A DNA stretch of 64,000 nucleotides from contig NZ_JASNWE010000002.1 in the NCBI RefSeq assembly GCF_030283145.1, positions 1,302,001 through 1,366,000 on the forward strand. Reading direction: 5' to 3'. This document shows positions 44,228 to 52,979 of the stretch, in pieces. The DNA is from Actinomadura xylanilytica (GTDB lineage Bacteria > Actinomycetota > Actinomycetes > Streptosporangiales > Streptosporangiaceae). A model generated the notes under the pieces. That model saw only the letters and a list, made by a program, of their open reading frames with translations. It was not told the DNA's origin and made no database searches. The position numbers were made by a program, and so were the translations under genes. Positions within the stretch are counted from its first letter, which is position 1, and every line of letters begins with the position of its first letter.

Positions 44228-44332
44228 TCAACTCTTTTCTCTCATTCTTTGCCTGGTCATTTTCGGGTCTCCGTCTTAGCTTTCAAGGGGAAGATCTTCC
44301 GGCCGCGTCAAAGTCAACGAGAAGGAGCAGCA

Positions 44333-44515
44333 ATGAACAGTCCGGATGAGCTCGACTTCGACCTGCAGGACGTCCCGATGGACGTGTTCGACCTCGCCGA
44401 GAGCGGGCTCACGATCGAGTCGCTGACCGCGGGCCACGGGATGCCCGAGCACGGCGCGTCGCTGCCGTTCTGCTCGTGCAGCGCGACCTGCAGCTGCTGC
44501 CCGAGCAGTAGCTGA
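44333..44515 (+). CDS. Thiopeptide precursor peptide
   Basis: This 60-residue precursor has a leader (1-42) with the classical thiopeptide elements VPMDVFDLAESG and IESLTAGHGM, ending in EHGA. The core (43-60) begins at Ser43: SLPFCSCSATCSCCPSSS. The five Cys can become thiazoles and Ser/Thr can become dehydroamino acids. By analogy the pyridine would form from Ser1 and Ser12 of the core, which is preceded and followed by Cys as in known thiopeptides; this gives the 32-membered spacing of lactazole. Position 2 is Leu, not an azole residue. The ATG at 44333 has GAAGGAG eight bases upstream; an in-frame longer start at 44249 is unlikely. Confidence 0.95.
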   Translation: MNSPDELDFDLQDVPMDVFDLAESGLTIESLTAGHGMPEHGASLPFCSCSATCSCCPSSS

Positions 44516-44584
44516 CCGAGGAGGACGTCCGTGCCGCCGGCCTCCGGGCCGGCGGCACGGGCCGGCTGGAGGGCTGGAGGGGTC

Positions 44585-47323
44585 ATGAGCGAGAACGTCA
44601 GCGCGGTGCTGGACCAAGGCGTCGTCCTCTCGAGCGGCGCGCGGGTGGACGCGCCGCCGGTCCTGCGGGTCGCGGGGCTGCCCGCCGCGGTCCTGACCGG
44701 GCTGCGCATGGAGGAGTCCTTCCGGGGAGCCGGGGAACAGGCACGGCTGCGGCGATGGCTGGCCGAGGAGGGCGCGGCCCTTTCGGATCTCCTGTTCGCC
44801 GAGATCGGCGCGTTGGGCGACGGCGGGTCGGGGGAGGGCGCGTTGAAGCCGAGGCTGGTCGGCTTGCGCCGGGCGGTCTTCCGGTCGCGGCGACCTCGTC
44901 CCGAGGAGTGGAATCCGGCCGTCGCGGAGCGGCTCGCCCCCGTTGTCGCCGACCGGGTCGACGCATGGCTGTGCGGCCTGGACACGCTGGAGAGGCTGAC
45001 GGGGGAGCTTCCGGGAGTCCTCGCAGCCGAGATCCGGGACAAGGAACGGCTGCTGCGTGCGGCGGCCGGGCGTCCGCGCTTCCGCCGGGCGCTCTCGCAG
45101 GCCAGCCCGGCGCTGTCGGCGGAGCTCGACAAGTGGCTCGCCGACCCCGGCCGGAGGCCGCGCCCGCAGACCATGGCGCGGCTGGCGCAGTACGTGGCCA
45201 GGGCCGCGGCCAAGACCAGCCCCTACAGCACGTTCACCATCAGCGGCGTGGGCTCCTGGAGTCGCGACGCGCCAGTGGACGCCTTCGCCTCCGGTGTTCC
45301 GGTCAGGGGTGTCCTTGAGCTGGACGGCTTCCTCGTGCTGAGCCTCGTGCGGGAACTGCGAGAGACTCCGGCGCTGAAGGCGACCATGCAAGTGCGGGTC
45401 AACCCGAGTGTGGTCGAGGCCGGGGACCGGGTGATGTTCTCCGGTCCGCCGCCTCGCGAGCCGATCGTGACCATGGCCGCGACCCCGGCGGTCCGGGCCT
45501 GCCTGATGTTCCTCGGCGAGGGTGGCCCGTACACGCTGAGCGGTCTCGAGGCACGGCTGGCGGCGGCGAACAGAGGGCGGAGCGACAGCGTCCGGCGGTT
45601 CCTGGACGCGCTCGTGAAGGCGGGGTTGCTCATACTCGACCCGCCGATCGCGGACGAGGCGCTCGACCCGCTGGGTGAACTGGCCGACTGGACGGCCTGC
45701 GGCGGGGACGCGCTCGTCGATGTGGTGCCTCTCCTCGACCGGCTGCGCCGGGAGGTCGCCCTGCCCGTCCCCGTCGAGGACGTCGACGGGCACTGCGCCC
45801 GCCAGGAACGCCTCCGCGCCGCCGCGGCCGACCTCATCACCCGGGTCGGCCTGCCGTTCCAGCCGGTCGCCGAGATGAGCAAGGCGATCTTCCACGAGAA
45901 CGCGGTGTTCGCCGGCGCTCCCGTGGCGTGCTCGGCGTCGCGCTGGCGGCCCGCGCTCGACGACCTGGACGTGGTCCGGCGGTGGCTCGCGGTCTTCGAT
46001 CCCGCCCTGCCGCTGAGGCTCGCGCTGGGCGGCTACTTCCGGGAACGCTTCGGCAGCGCGGCACGCGTCCCGTTCCTGGAACTCTGCCGCGCCGTGCACG
46101 AGGAGATCGCCCGCGCGGACGCCCCGGACGAGGGCGGGTCGTCCCACGGGCGGGAGGTCGCCCGGTTCTTGCGCGCCTCGCCGTTCGCGAACGGGAAGGC
46201 TCTGGCGGAGAGTCCGCTGGCGCGGCTGAGGGAACTCGGCCGGATCCAGGAACAGGCGCGCAGGGAGATGCTGGGTCCGCCATCGCCGGATGGCGTCATC
46301 CGTACCCCGGCCACGATCCTGCGGGCCGTCGCGTCCGGCTGGCCCGACTGGATCGCACCGCCCGAGTCGCTGGGCTGCTACGTGCAGGTGGTCGAACGGG
46401 AGCGGGGAATCGCGCTCGCGCTGAACGTGGCGCACGCGGGGTTCGGCCGCGGGCGGAGCCGGACCGAGAGGCTGACCGCCATGGCGGGCGCGGTCCTTCC
46501 CGAAACCGGCGGGCCAGGCCCGTTCGGCCGGGAGGAGAACGGGGCCAGGCCGGTGTACGCGGAGTTGAGCGGCACGTTCGGCTCGGCGCTGAACGCCCGC
46601 GCACCCGGCACGCGGCACGAGATCGACTATCCGTTCACCGTGAGCGGCCGGTCCCGGGACGACCGGCTGCCGGTCGGGGACCTGGAGGCGCTGCACGATC
46701 CGGAGACCGATCTGGTGAACGTCGTCTCGGCGAGGTCGGGCGAACGCGTCGTCCCGCTGCACCTGGGCATGATGGCCGACGTCCTGCTGCCGCCGATCGC
46801 TCAGTTCCTGACCTGGGCGTTCGGGGTGACCTACTACTTGCACCCGAGCTTCTCCCCGCTGGCGACCGACGATGAGCAGGGCGTTCCGGACGAGCCCGCG
46901 GTGCAACCGAGGGTGGAGGCCGGCCGGGTGATCCTCCGCCGGGCCCGGTGGCGGGTGCCCACGGCGTTGGTGCCGGCCCGCGAGCCGGGCGAGGACGACG
47001 CGGCCTACCTGGTGCGGCTGGTGGGCTGGCTCGGGGACAACGGGATCCCCGACCGCTGCTTCGTGCGGATGTGGACGGACGGGCTCTGGAGCGACGACCC
47101 GTCCGACAACAAGTGGGGCAAGTGGGTGCTGGACAAGTCTCGCAAACCCATCTACATCGACTTCGCCAACTGGCACCTGCTCGCCGTATTCGAGCGGATG
47201 CTGCGCTCGCCCGGTCCCGTCATGGTGTTCGAGGAGGCGCTGCCCGCCCCCGAGGACGCCGCCGGTCCCGTCGGCGAGCGCGCCGTGGCCGAGTTCCTCG
47301 TCGAGATCTCGGCGGGTGGGTGA
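44585..47323 (+). CDS. Thiopeptide dehydratase, glutamyl-transfer subunit (TbtB-like)
   Basis: This 912-residue LanB N-terminal-type protein uses glutamyl-tRNA to glutamylate Ser/Thr of the core before elimination. Features are the N-terminal LRVAGLPAAVLTGLR, the conserved YVARAAAKTSPYSTFT segment, and the C-terminal domain with VSARSGERVVPLHLGMM and KWVLDKSRKPIYIDFANWH. It lacks the elimination domain, which is encoded by the next gene, as in split thiopeptide dehydratases. The ATG at 44585 has GGAGGGG upstream; an in-frame GTG at 44531 is less likely. It follows the precursor by 69 bp and begins a tightly packed six-gene run. Confidence 0.94.
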   Translation: MSENVSAVLDQGVVLSSGARVDAPPVLRVAGLPAAVLTGLRMEESFRGAGEQARLRRWLAEEGAALSDLLFAEIGALGDGGSGEGALKPRLVGLRRAVFRSRRPRPEEWNPAVAERLAPVVADRVDAWLCGLDTLERLTGELPGVLAAEIRDKERLLRAAAGRPRFRRALSQASPALSAELDKWLADPGRRPRPQTMARLAQYVARAAAKTSPYSTFTISGVGSWSRDAPVDAFASGVPVRGVLELDGFLVLSLVRELRETPALKATMQVRVNPSVVEAGDRVMFSGPPPREPIVTMAATPAVRACLMFLGEGGPYTLSGLEARLAAANRGRSDSVRRFLDALVKAGLLILDPPIADEALDPLGELADWTACGGDALVDVVPLLDRLRREVALPVPVEDVDGHCARQERLRAAAADLITRVGLPFQPVAEMSKAIFHENAVFAGAPVACSASRWRPALDDLDVVRRWLAVFDPALPLRLALGGYFRERFGSAARVPFLELCRAVHEEIARADAPDEGGSSHGREVARFLRASPFANGKALAESPLARLRELGRIQEQARREMLGPPSPDGVIRTPATILRAVASGWPDWIAPPESLGCYVQVVERERGIALALNVAHAGFGRGRSRTERLTAMAGAVLPETGGPGPFGREENGARPVYAELSGTFGSALNARAPGTRHEIDYPFTVSGRSRDDRLPVGDLEALHDPETDLVNVVSARSGERVVPLHLGMMADVLLPPIAQFLTWAFGVTYYLHPSFSPLATDDEQGVPDEPAVQPRVEAGRVILRRARWRVPTALVPAREPGEDDAAYLVRLVGWLGDNGIPDRCFVRMWTDGLWSDDPSDNKWGKWVLDKSRKPIYIDFANWHLLAVFERMLRSPGPVMVFEEALPAPEDAAGPVGERAVAEFLVEISAGG

Positions 47324-47324
47324 G

Positions 47325-48320
47325 ATGGACGAACGCGACTGGATCAGCGCGCACGCGTTCCACCAGGGCGACCAGGACCGGCTGATCGTCGAGGCGGTCG
47401 GCCCGCTGGCGACGGGGCTGGCGGAGGACGGTCGGATCAGCGGCTGGTTCTTCCTGCGCTATTGGGACGGCGGCCCGCACGTCCGGGTACGGCTGCTGCC
47501 CGCACGGTCCGAGGACCGCCCTCTGGTCACCGAGGCCGTGGAACGGCGTTTCGAGGAGTTCTTCCGCGCCCACCCCTCCACGCCGGTGATGACCGAGCGG
47601 GACTACGCGGAGGGTGCGTCGATGCTGGCGGCCTGGGAACGGACGGAGCCGCTCTTCGATTCGCTCCAACCCAACGACACGCTCGTGCACGTCCCCTACC
47701 GGCGCGAGCACGGACGGTACGGGCACGGCGCGGCGATCGAGGCGGTGGAACGGCATTTCGCGGAGTCGAGCCGGCTGGCGCTGGATCTGCTGCGGCAGGG
47801 CGGCCCGCCCGAGCGGCGGTCGACGGCCGCGTTCGCCATGCTGGTGCTGGCGTGGCTGACCTGCGAGCCCGACCCCGGCCGGTTGCGCGACTGGATCAGC
47901 TCGGGGACGCGGCATTTCGAGAACGAGGATGTGTCGCCGAACCTCGCGCCGCCCGAGCCGTCCGTGCGGCGGCTCCGAACGGCCGTGTCCCTCGCCCGGC
48001 GGATGCGCGCCCTCGCGGCGCTGGCCGATCAGGACGCCGGACGCCCCGGCCCTGGCGCTCTGGTCGATTGGACGCGTTCAGTCGCGGCGCTGCGCGACGT
48101 CCTGCGGCATCAGGCGGAGCGGGGCGCGCTGAGCCCGCCGGGCGCCGGCTGGGAAGGTCCGGGCGGGATCGTCACGGCCGAACCCGGCACCTCCGTCCTC
48201 ACGATCCTCGACCTCTGCGCGCACCTGGTCTGCAACCGCCTGGCCGTCACGCTTCCGGAGGAGATCGCGCTGCGGCGGCTCGCCGGGGCCGCGGTCTCGG
48301 AGCTCGCTGAAAGGACCTGA
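47325..48320 (+). CDS. Thiopeptide dehydratase, elimination subunit (TbtC-like)
   Basis: This 331-residue SpaB C-terminal-type protein has FFLRYWDGGPHVRVRLLP near the start, typical of the elimination domain that removes glutamate to give dehydroalanine and dehydrobutyrine, and PYRREHGRYGHGAAIEAVER in the middle. Together with the preceding gene it makes a complete split dehydratase. The ATG lies one base after the previous stop. It is homologous to the next gene, which has the same fold but is assigned to ring formation. Confidence 0.9.
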   Translation: MDERDWISAHAFHQGDQDRLIVEAVGPLATGLAEDGRISGWFFLRYWDGGPHVRVRLLPARSEDRPLVTEAVERRFEEFFRAHPSTPVMTERDYAEGASMLAAWERTEPLFDSLQPNDTLVHVPYRREHGRYGHGAAIEAVERHFAESSRLALDLLRQGGPPERRSTAAFAMLVLAWLTCEPDPGRLRDWISSGTRHFENEDVSPNLAPPEPSVRRLRTAVSLARRMRALAALADQDAGRPGPGALVDWTRSVAALRDVLRHQAERGALSPPGAGWEGPGGIVTAEPGTSVLTILDLCAHLVCNRLAVTLPEEIALRRLAGAAVSELAERT

Positions 48321-48323
48321 CCG

Positions 48324-49427
48324 ATGCGTTCCCACAGTTTCCGGATCCACTACCACGAAGGCGGCGACCGGCTCGTCCTGGAGGGGATACGCCCGGTGCT
48401 CCGGCGCATCGCGGGCGAGGTGGACCACGCCTACTTCGCCCGGCACTGGATCCGCGGCCCGCATGTCCGGCTGAACGTCCAGTGCGAGCCCGGCGTGCTG
48501 GAGGCTGTCGCGCGTCCGGCGGTCGACGAGGTGCTCGGCGGATTCCTCGCCGAGCACCCGTCGCGGGCTCGCCTGAACCTGGACGAGCACCTGCCGATGC
48601 ACCGGCGGCTGGCGGAACTCGAATCGGAGACCGAGGACCTTCTGCCCTGGCACGCGGACAACTCGATCCACCTCTACGCAGGTCCCGAGCCGTCGCCGGA
48701 GGACGAGTCGTCCGCGCGTCTGCTGGCCGACTTCTACACCGCCACGAACGAACTGGTCTTCGCCGCACTCGACGACGTCGCGTCCGGGGCACGAAGGCTC
48801 GGCATCGCGTTCGACCTGATGATCTGCACTGCGCACGCCCTGTCCGGCGTCGGGCTCGCGCGGGGCGGGCTCTCGTTCCGCTCGCACGCCGAGGCGTTCC
48901 TCCACGGATATCCCGAAGGGCACGGCCTGCGCCGGGCTTGGGACGAGCACTACGGACGGAATGCCGCGGTACTTGTGGACCGTGTCCGTGCCGTCGTGTC
49001 CACTGTGGACGGGACGGAAGGCTCATCGGCACCTGTTCCGCACGTGCGTAGCTGGAACAGGGCCCTCGGACCATTCCGCGCCAGGGCCGAACGGATGGCC
49101 GCGTCCGGAGGTCTGGACGAGCAGGCCCCGCCGCCCGGCCTCGACGTCGCCGACCTCACGCAGGTGAGCCCGTTCCACCGGGAGCTGTTCGCCAGCGCGG
49201 GCTGGCAGGAGCAGACCGATGCCGCCGGCTGGTTCCTCTGCTACAAACTGCTGCTCAACTACACCTACCTCCACCTGACCCGGCTCGGCGTCACTCCAAC
49301 AGAACGCTTCCTGCTGTGCCACCTGGCAGCGTCCGCGGTGGAGGAGGCGCACGGGATCTCTGCGCTGGACCTGGTCCGGACCCTCGCCGATCCGTCGCTG
49401 CCCCCCGCCGAGGAGGTGGCGCGATGA
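48324..49427 (+). CDS. Thiopeptide pyridine synthase (TbtD-like)
   Basis: This 367-residue protein is of the thiopeptide-type bacteriocin biosynthesis family. It begins SHSFRIHYHEGGDRLVLEGI and has HWIRGPHVRLNVQ and LCYKLLLNYTYLHLTRLG. By homology it catalyses the formal [4+2] cycloaddition between two dehydroalanines (core Ser1 and a later Ser), closing the macrocycle, forming the pyridine and expelling the leader peptide as a carboxamide. No leader protease is therefore needed, and none is encoded. It lies 3 bp after the elimination gene and overlaps the dehydrogenase gene as ATGA. Confidence 0.9.
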   Translation: MRSHSFRIHYHEGGDRLVLEGIRPVLRRIAGEVDHAYFARHWIRGPHVRLNVQCEPGVLEAVARPAVDEVLGGFLAEHPSRARLNLDEHLPMHRRLAELESETEDLLPWHADNSIHLYAGPEPSPEDESSARLLADFYTATNELVFAALDDVASGARRLGIAFDLMICTAHALSGVGLARGGLSFRSHAEAFLHGYPEGHGLRRAWDEHYGRNAAVLVDRVRAVVSTVDGTEGSSAPVPHVRSWNRALGPFRARAERMAASGGLDEQAPPPGLDVADLTQVSPFHRELFASAGWQEQTDAAGWFLCYKLLLNYTYLHLTRLGVTPTERFLLCHLAASAVEEAHGISALDLVRTLADPSLPPAEEVAR

Positions 49428-50842
49428 CCGGGCAGCCGGACTCCGAGACGTTCACCGAACGGTTCTCGCTGGTCCCCGGCGTCTACAGCGCGACCACGTC
49501 CGACGGCCTGCTGCGGCTCGTGATCGGTTCGCGCGGTGCGGGCATCGGGACGGCCGAACCGTGGAGACTCGACATCCTCCGGCGGCTCGCCAAGGAACCC
49601 TGCACGGAGCGGGAACTCGAGGCTGCGGGCGCGGGGCCGGACGCCCTCGCCGAATTCGTCGGCGCGCTGCGGATCGGCGGATGGCTGGAGACCGAGATCT
49701 CCGGACCCGGCGGAGCAGGCCCGCACTACGCGCTGCGGCCGACGCGGCGCCCGTCCTCGCCGAACGGTCCCGTCCCGGACGGTCCCGTCCCGGACGACCT
49801 CGTCCTGTCGCGGTTCGCGATCGCACACCGGGAACGTGACACCGAGGGCCTGGTCGTGGAATCCCCCTTGGCCTGGGCCAGTGCCCGCCTGCACGACCCC
49901 GCACTGCTCGGCACGCTCACCGGTGCGTCGCCCTCCACCCCGAGCCCGGCGGCAGGGACCTTGGCCCACCGGTTTCGCGGCGACCTGTTCCGCGCCGGTC
50001 TGGCGGTGCCGGCCGCGCTGCCGGAGGACGAACCCTTCGACCGGCGCCAGTGGAGCCCGCACGAGTTGTGGTTCCACTGGCGCAGCCGGATCGGCGAGCG
50101 TGACAGCCTGGGCCGGGGCTACGGCCGGACCCGCTGGGCGGACGGGCTGTACGCGCCGGTGCCCGCCCGGCGGGAGCCGTACCAGAGCCCCGCCATCGAC
50201 CTGCACCGTCCCGATCTGGAGGCGCTCCGGAGCCGCGACCCGGCACTGACCGCCGTCGTCGAGGACCGCCGATCGATCCGCGCCAACGACGACGACGCGC
50301 CGATCACGGCGCGGCAGCTCGGAGAGTTCCTCTACCGCTGCGCACGCGTCCGCGAGACACCCCGCCCAGACGGGAGCCCGCAGCTCAGCAAGCCCTATCC
50401 GGCCGGCGGCTCGGTCTACGAACTGGAGCTGTACCCGGTCGTCCGCCGAGCCTCGGGGCTGGCGCCCGGCGTCTACCACTACGACGGGCACGATCACGCG
50501 CTCCGGCTGGTGCGCGGCCCGGGGCGGGGCATGGAGCGGCTGCTCGCCACTGCCCGCCACGGCACGTTCGAACGTCTGAACCCGCAGGTGCTGATCGTCG
50601 TGACCGCGCGCTTCGGGCGGCTGATGTGGACCTATGAGCAGATGCCGTACTCGCTCATCCTCAAGCACGTCGGCGTCCTCTACCAGTCGATGTACCTCGC
50701 GGCCACCGCGATGGGGCTGGCTCCCTGCGGGCTCGGCGGCGGTGATTCCGAGACGTTCAACGAAGTGACGGGTTCCGGTTTCACGGCCGAGAGCGCCGTC
50801 GGCGAGTTCATGCTGGGCAGCCGTCCCGCCGATGGATCCTGA
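49424..50842 (+). CDS. SagB-type azoline dehydrogenase (TbtE-like)
   Basis: This 472-residue protein has an N-terminal region of about 270 residues followed by an FMN-dependent nitroreductase domain: VVEDRRSIRANDDDAPITAR, PAGGSVYELELYPVVRRASG, GVYHYDGHDHAL and YQSMYLAATAMGLAPCGLGG. It oxidises azolines to aromatic thiazoles/oxazoles. A short tandem repeat encodes GPVPDGPVPDD near residue 120, in a linker. It overlaps both neighbours (4 bp and 11 bp). Confidence 0.93.
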   Translation: MTGQPDSETFTERFSLVPGVYSATTSDGLLRLVIGSRGAGIGTAEPWRLDILRRLAKEPCTERELEAAGAGPDALAEFVGALRIGGWLETEISGPGGAGPHYALRPTRRPSSPNGPVPDGPVPDDLVLSRFAIAHRERDTEGLVVESPLAWASARLHDPALLGTLTGASPSTPSPAAGTLAHRFRGDLFRAGLAVPAALPEDEPFDRRQWSPHELWFHWRSRIGERDSLGRGYGRTRWADGLYAPVPARREPYQSPAIDLHRPDLEALRSRDPALTAVVEDRRSIRANDDDAPITARQLGEFLYRCARVRETPRPDGSPQLSKPYPAGGSVYELELYPVVRRASGLAPGVYHYDGHDHALRLVRGPGRGMERLLATARHGTFERLNPQVLIVVTARFGRLMWTYEQMPYSLILKHVGVLYQSMYLAATAMGLAPCGLGGGDSETFNEVTGSGFTAESAVGEFMLGSRPADGS

Positions 50843-52979
50843 CGTGGAGACGGAGAGCATGGGACTGCTTCTGCGCCCCGACGCCCACTACACGAAGTCG
50901 GACGGCGGCCTCTACCTGCTCACGCACGAGGGACCCGTCTTCCTGCCGGGACGTGCCGTCCACCCGCTGCTCACCCGGCTCGCGCCCTATCTGAACGGCG
51001 ACCGCTCCCTGGACGAGCTGACCGCGAACCTGTCCGGCGAGCGGCGGGAGATGGTGCGACGGCTGGTCGTCGCGCTCATCGACAGAGGCGTGGTGCGGAC
51101 CGGGCAGCGCATCACCCCGGAGCTCCCTGTACCCGCCGAGCCCCTGGAGACCCCGGGCGGCTCGGCTTACCGTGGCGAGGCAGGCTTCCTCTCCTACTTC
51201 CGGGACTCCGGCCACGCGGCATTCCAGGAGTACCGGAACGAACGAGCGGTGGTCGTGGGGCAGGGGGCTCTGGTGCCCGCCGTGGCCGCCGCCGCGCTGC
51301 GCTCCGGGCTGGCGTTCGTCCACCTAGTGACCCCCGATCAGGGTGACGCCCTGCTTCCCGCCGTCGAAGAGGGGCGTCGCGATCCGGAGCAGCGCGTCAC
51401 CCATGCGACGCTCGGCAGTGCAGCCTTCGGGCCGGAACTCAAGAGCGCGACCCTCGTCCTGCACGCCGCCGGCGGTTCAGCGGATCCCTTGGCCGCTGAC
51501 CGGGCAGTGCGGTTGGAGCGACACTGCGCGGCCGAGGAAGTGGATCTCGTCCAGGTATTCGCATTCGAGGGCGCCTACTGGTGCACCTTGTCGGGCCCGC
51601 GCCTCGGCATCGGCCCTGCCTGGCGATCGGTCGAACTCCGCTGTACCGCGCGCCGCCCCCATCAGGCGAGGGACGAGAGCTCCGCCCCGCACGCCGTCGC
51701 CACCGTGGTCGCCGCGCAGGTGGTCGCCGCGCAGGTGGTGCGCCGCGCGTTGCTGGCGCTGTCCGGGGTCGCGGCCCCCGGACCTGGCAACGTCGCGCGG
51801 TTTGATCCGCTGACCATGACCCGCCGGGAGCACGCCGTCGTGCGGCACCCGTTCGCCGCCGAGGCCGAGGTGGAGCCGTCTACCGCTTCGGCGTTCCGGG
51901 CGGCCGTCGCGGCGAGACATGCCGCTCCGTGCCTGGACGAGGCAGAGTTCTCCCGGCGGGCGGCCCAGTGTGTGGGCGAGCACCTGGGGGTCTTCAGCCC
52001 TCCGGCCGAACGCGACTTCGTCCAGCTTCCGCTGCGCGTGTGTGAGATCGAAGTGTCCGATCCGGTGGGGCTGCTCGGCAGGGAGACGCCCTTGCCGCGC
52101 GTGATCGGTGCCGGGCTCGCTTTCGAAGCGGCACGCCTCGATGCGGCGCTCGCCGCATGCTCCGCTCATGCCGTGCTCATGGTCGATCCGCGCCGACTGG
52201 TCGATGCAGAGGAGAGGCCCGCCTTCGAGCCAGGCACCGATGCTCACCTCGCGCTTTCCCTCCTCAGAGAAGGGGAGGCGGACGCGCACGTGCACGGCTA
52301 CGCCCTCACCGGTCGTGGCGAGGTTCGCCTCGTGCCTGCGGAAACGGTGTTCCCGGCGCTGCGCCCACGCGCCGTCCAGGACGCGGGGGAAACCGGCCCG
52401 CCTTGGGTCGTCCCGACCGGGCTCGCCTCCGCTTACACGTGGAGCGACGCCGTGACAACGGGCGTACTCGCACACGTCCGGCGACTGGCTCTCCAAGAGT
52501 CTGCGGAGGCGTGCGGGCCGTCGCCTCGTGTCGAGTTGGAGAACGTCCCGCTCGACGCGGTCGGCACTCGCTACCTGTCCATCCTGGCCGCCCTGGGAGA
52601 GGAGGCCGCCGTGTACGCCATCGGACGGTCCCTGCCCGCGTTCACGATGCTCTGCCAGGTGGGCGGTTCGGTGCGCGGCTGCGCCAGCGGCCTCTCCGCG
52701 CCGGACGCGATCCGCGACTCTCTCGGTGCCGCCATCCTCACCTACCAGGCCCGGATGCACGGGCAGCCCGCCTACGCCCCAACGCCCCCCACCCCTGAGC
52801 CCGTTCACCTCGGGGGAGGCGGCTCGTACCGTCCCGACCTTGGCCGGGCCGGTCTCGGCGCAGTGCTGAACGGTTTGGCCGAACGGGGTCACGCACCGGT
52901 CGCCGTCCCCCTCGACCACGATCCGGAGATGAGCGCCGTGATGCCCAACACCGTCCACGTGGTGATGACCGATGGCTGA
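50832..52979 (+). CDS. Leader-binding/ThiF-like cyclodehydratase partner (TbtF-like)
   Basis: This 715-residue protein begins with a PqqD-like RiPP recognition element (about 15-95: YLLTHEGPVFLPGRAVHPLL, DRSLDELTANL, LVVALIDRGVVRTG), which should bind the precursor leader. A degenerate E1/ThiF-like part follows, then about 350 residues seen in thiopeptide and related azole clusters (VGTRYLSILAALGEEAAVYA). It presents the precursor to the YcaO enzyme. An in-frame duplication of VVAAQ lies near residue 297. The start may be ATG 50832 or the ATG nine codons on; the end overlaps the YcaO gene by 8 bp. Confidence 0.85.
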   Translation: MDPDVETESMGLLLRPDAHYTKSDGGLYLLTHEGPVFLPGRAVHPLLTRLAPYLNGDRSLDELTANLSGERREMVRRLVVALIDRGVVRTGQRITPELPVPAEPLETPGGSAYRGEAGFLSYFRDSGHAAFQEYRNERAVVVGQGALVPAVAAAALRSGLAFVHLVTPDQGDALLPAVEEGRRDPEQRVTHATLGSAAFGPELKSATLVLHAAGGSADPLAADRAVRLERHCAAEEVDLVQVFAFEGAYWCTLSGPRLGIGPAWRSVELRCTARRPHQARDESSAPHAVATVVAAQVVAAQVVRRALLALSGVAAPGPGNVARFDPLTMTRREHAVVRHPFAAEAEVEPSTASAFRAAVAARHAAPCLDEAEFSRRAAQCVGEHLGVFSPPAERDFVQLPLRVCEIEVSDPVGLLGRETPLPRVIGAGLAFEAARLDAALAACSAHAVLMVDPRRLVDAEERPAFEPGTDAHLALSLLREGEADAHVHGYALTGRGEVRLVPAETVFPALRPRAVQDAGETGPPWVVPTGLASAYTWSDAVTTGVLAHVRRLALQESAEACGPSPRVELENVPLDAVGTRYLSILAALGEEAAVYAIGRSLPAFTMLCQVGGSVRGCASGLSAPDAIRDSLGAAILTYQARMHGQPAYAPTPPTPEPVHLGGGGSYRPDLGRAGLGAVLNGLAERGHAPVAVPLDHDPEMSAVMPNTVHVVMTDG

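Noticed and set aside
44249..44332. Longer precursor starting at 44249
   Set aside because: The extra 28 residues have no leader character, no ribosome site, and overlap the putative promoter region. ATG 44333 has a strong site and gives a normal thiopeptide leader length.
44276..47176. A 966-codon leftward frame opposite the thiopeptide dehydratase
   Set aside because: Antisense to the dehydratase and precursor genes, without motifs; the rightward proteins are unambiguous.
44585..49427. Class I lanthipeptide cluster
   Set aside because: LanB-like dehydratase parts are present, but there is no LanC cyclase. The split dehydratase, pyridine synthase, SagB and YcaO genes plus the leader type identify a thiopeptide.
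49770..49800. Repeated GTCCCGGAC unit in the dehydrogenase gene
   Set aside because: A two-copy linker repeat encoding GPVPD; no sign of a regulatory or CRISPR-like array.
51710..51756. Tandem repeat in the scaffold gene (GCCGCGCAGGTGGTC unit)
   Set aside because: Only two in-frame copies encoding VVAAQ; a small slippage duplication, not a functional repeat array.
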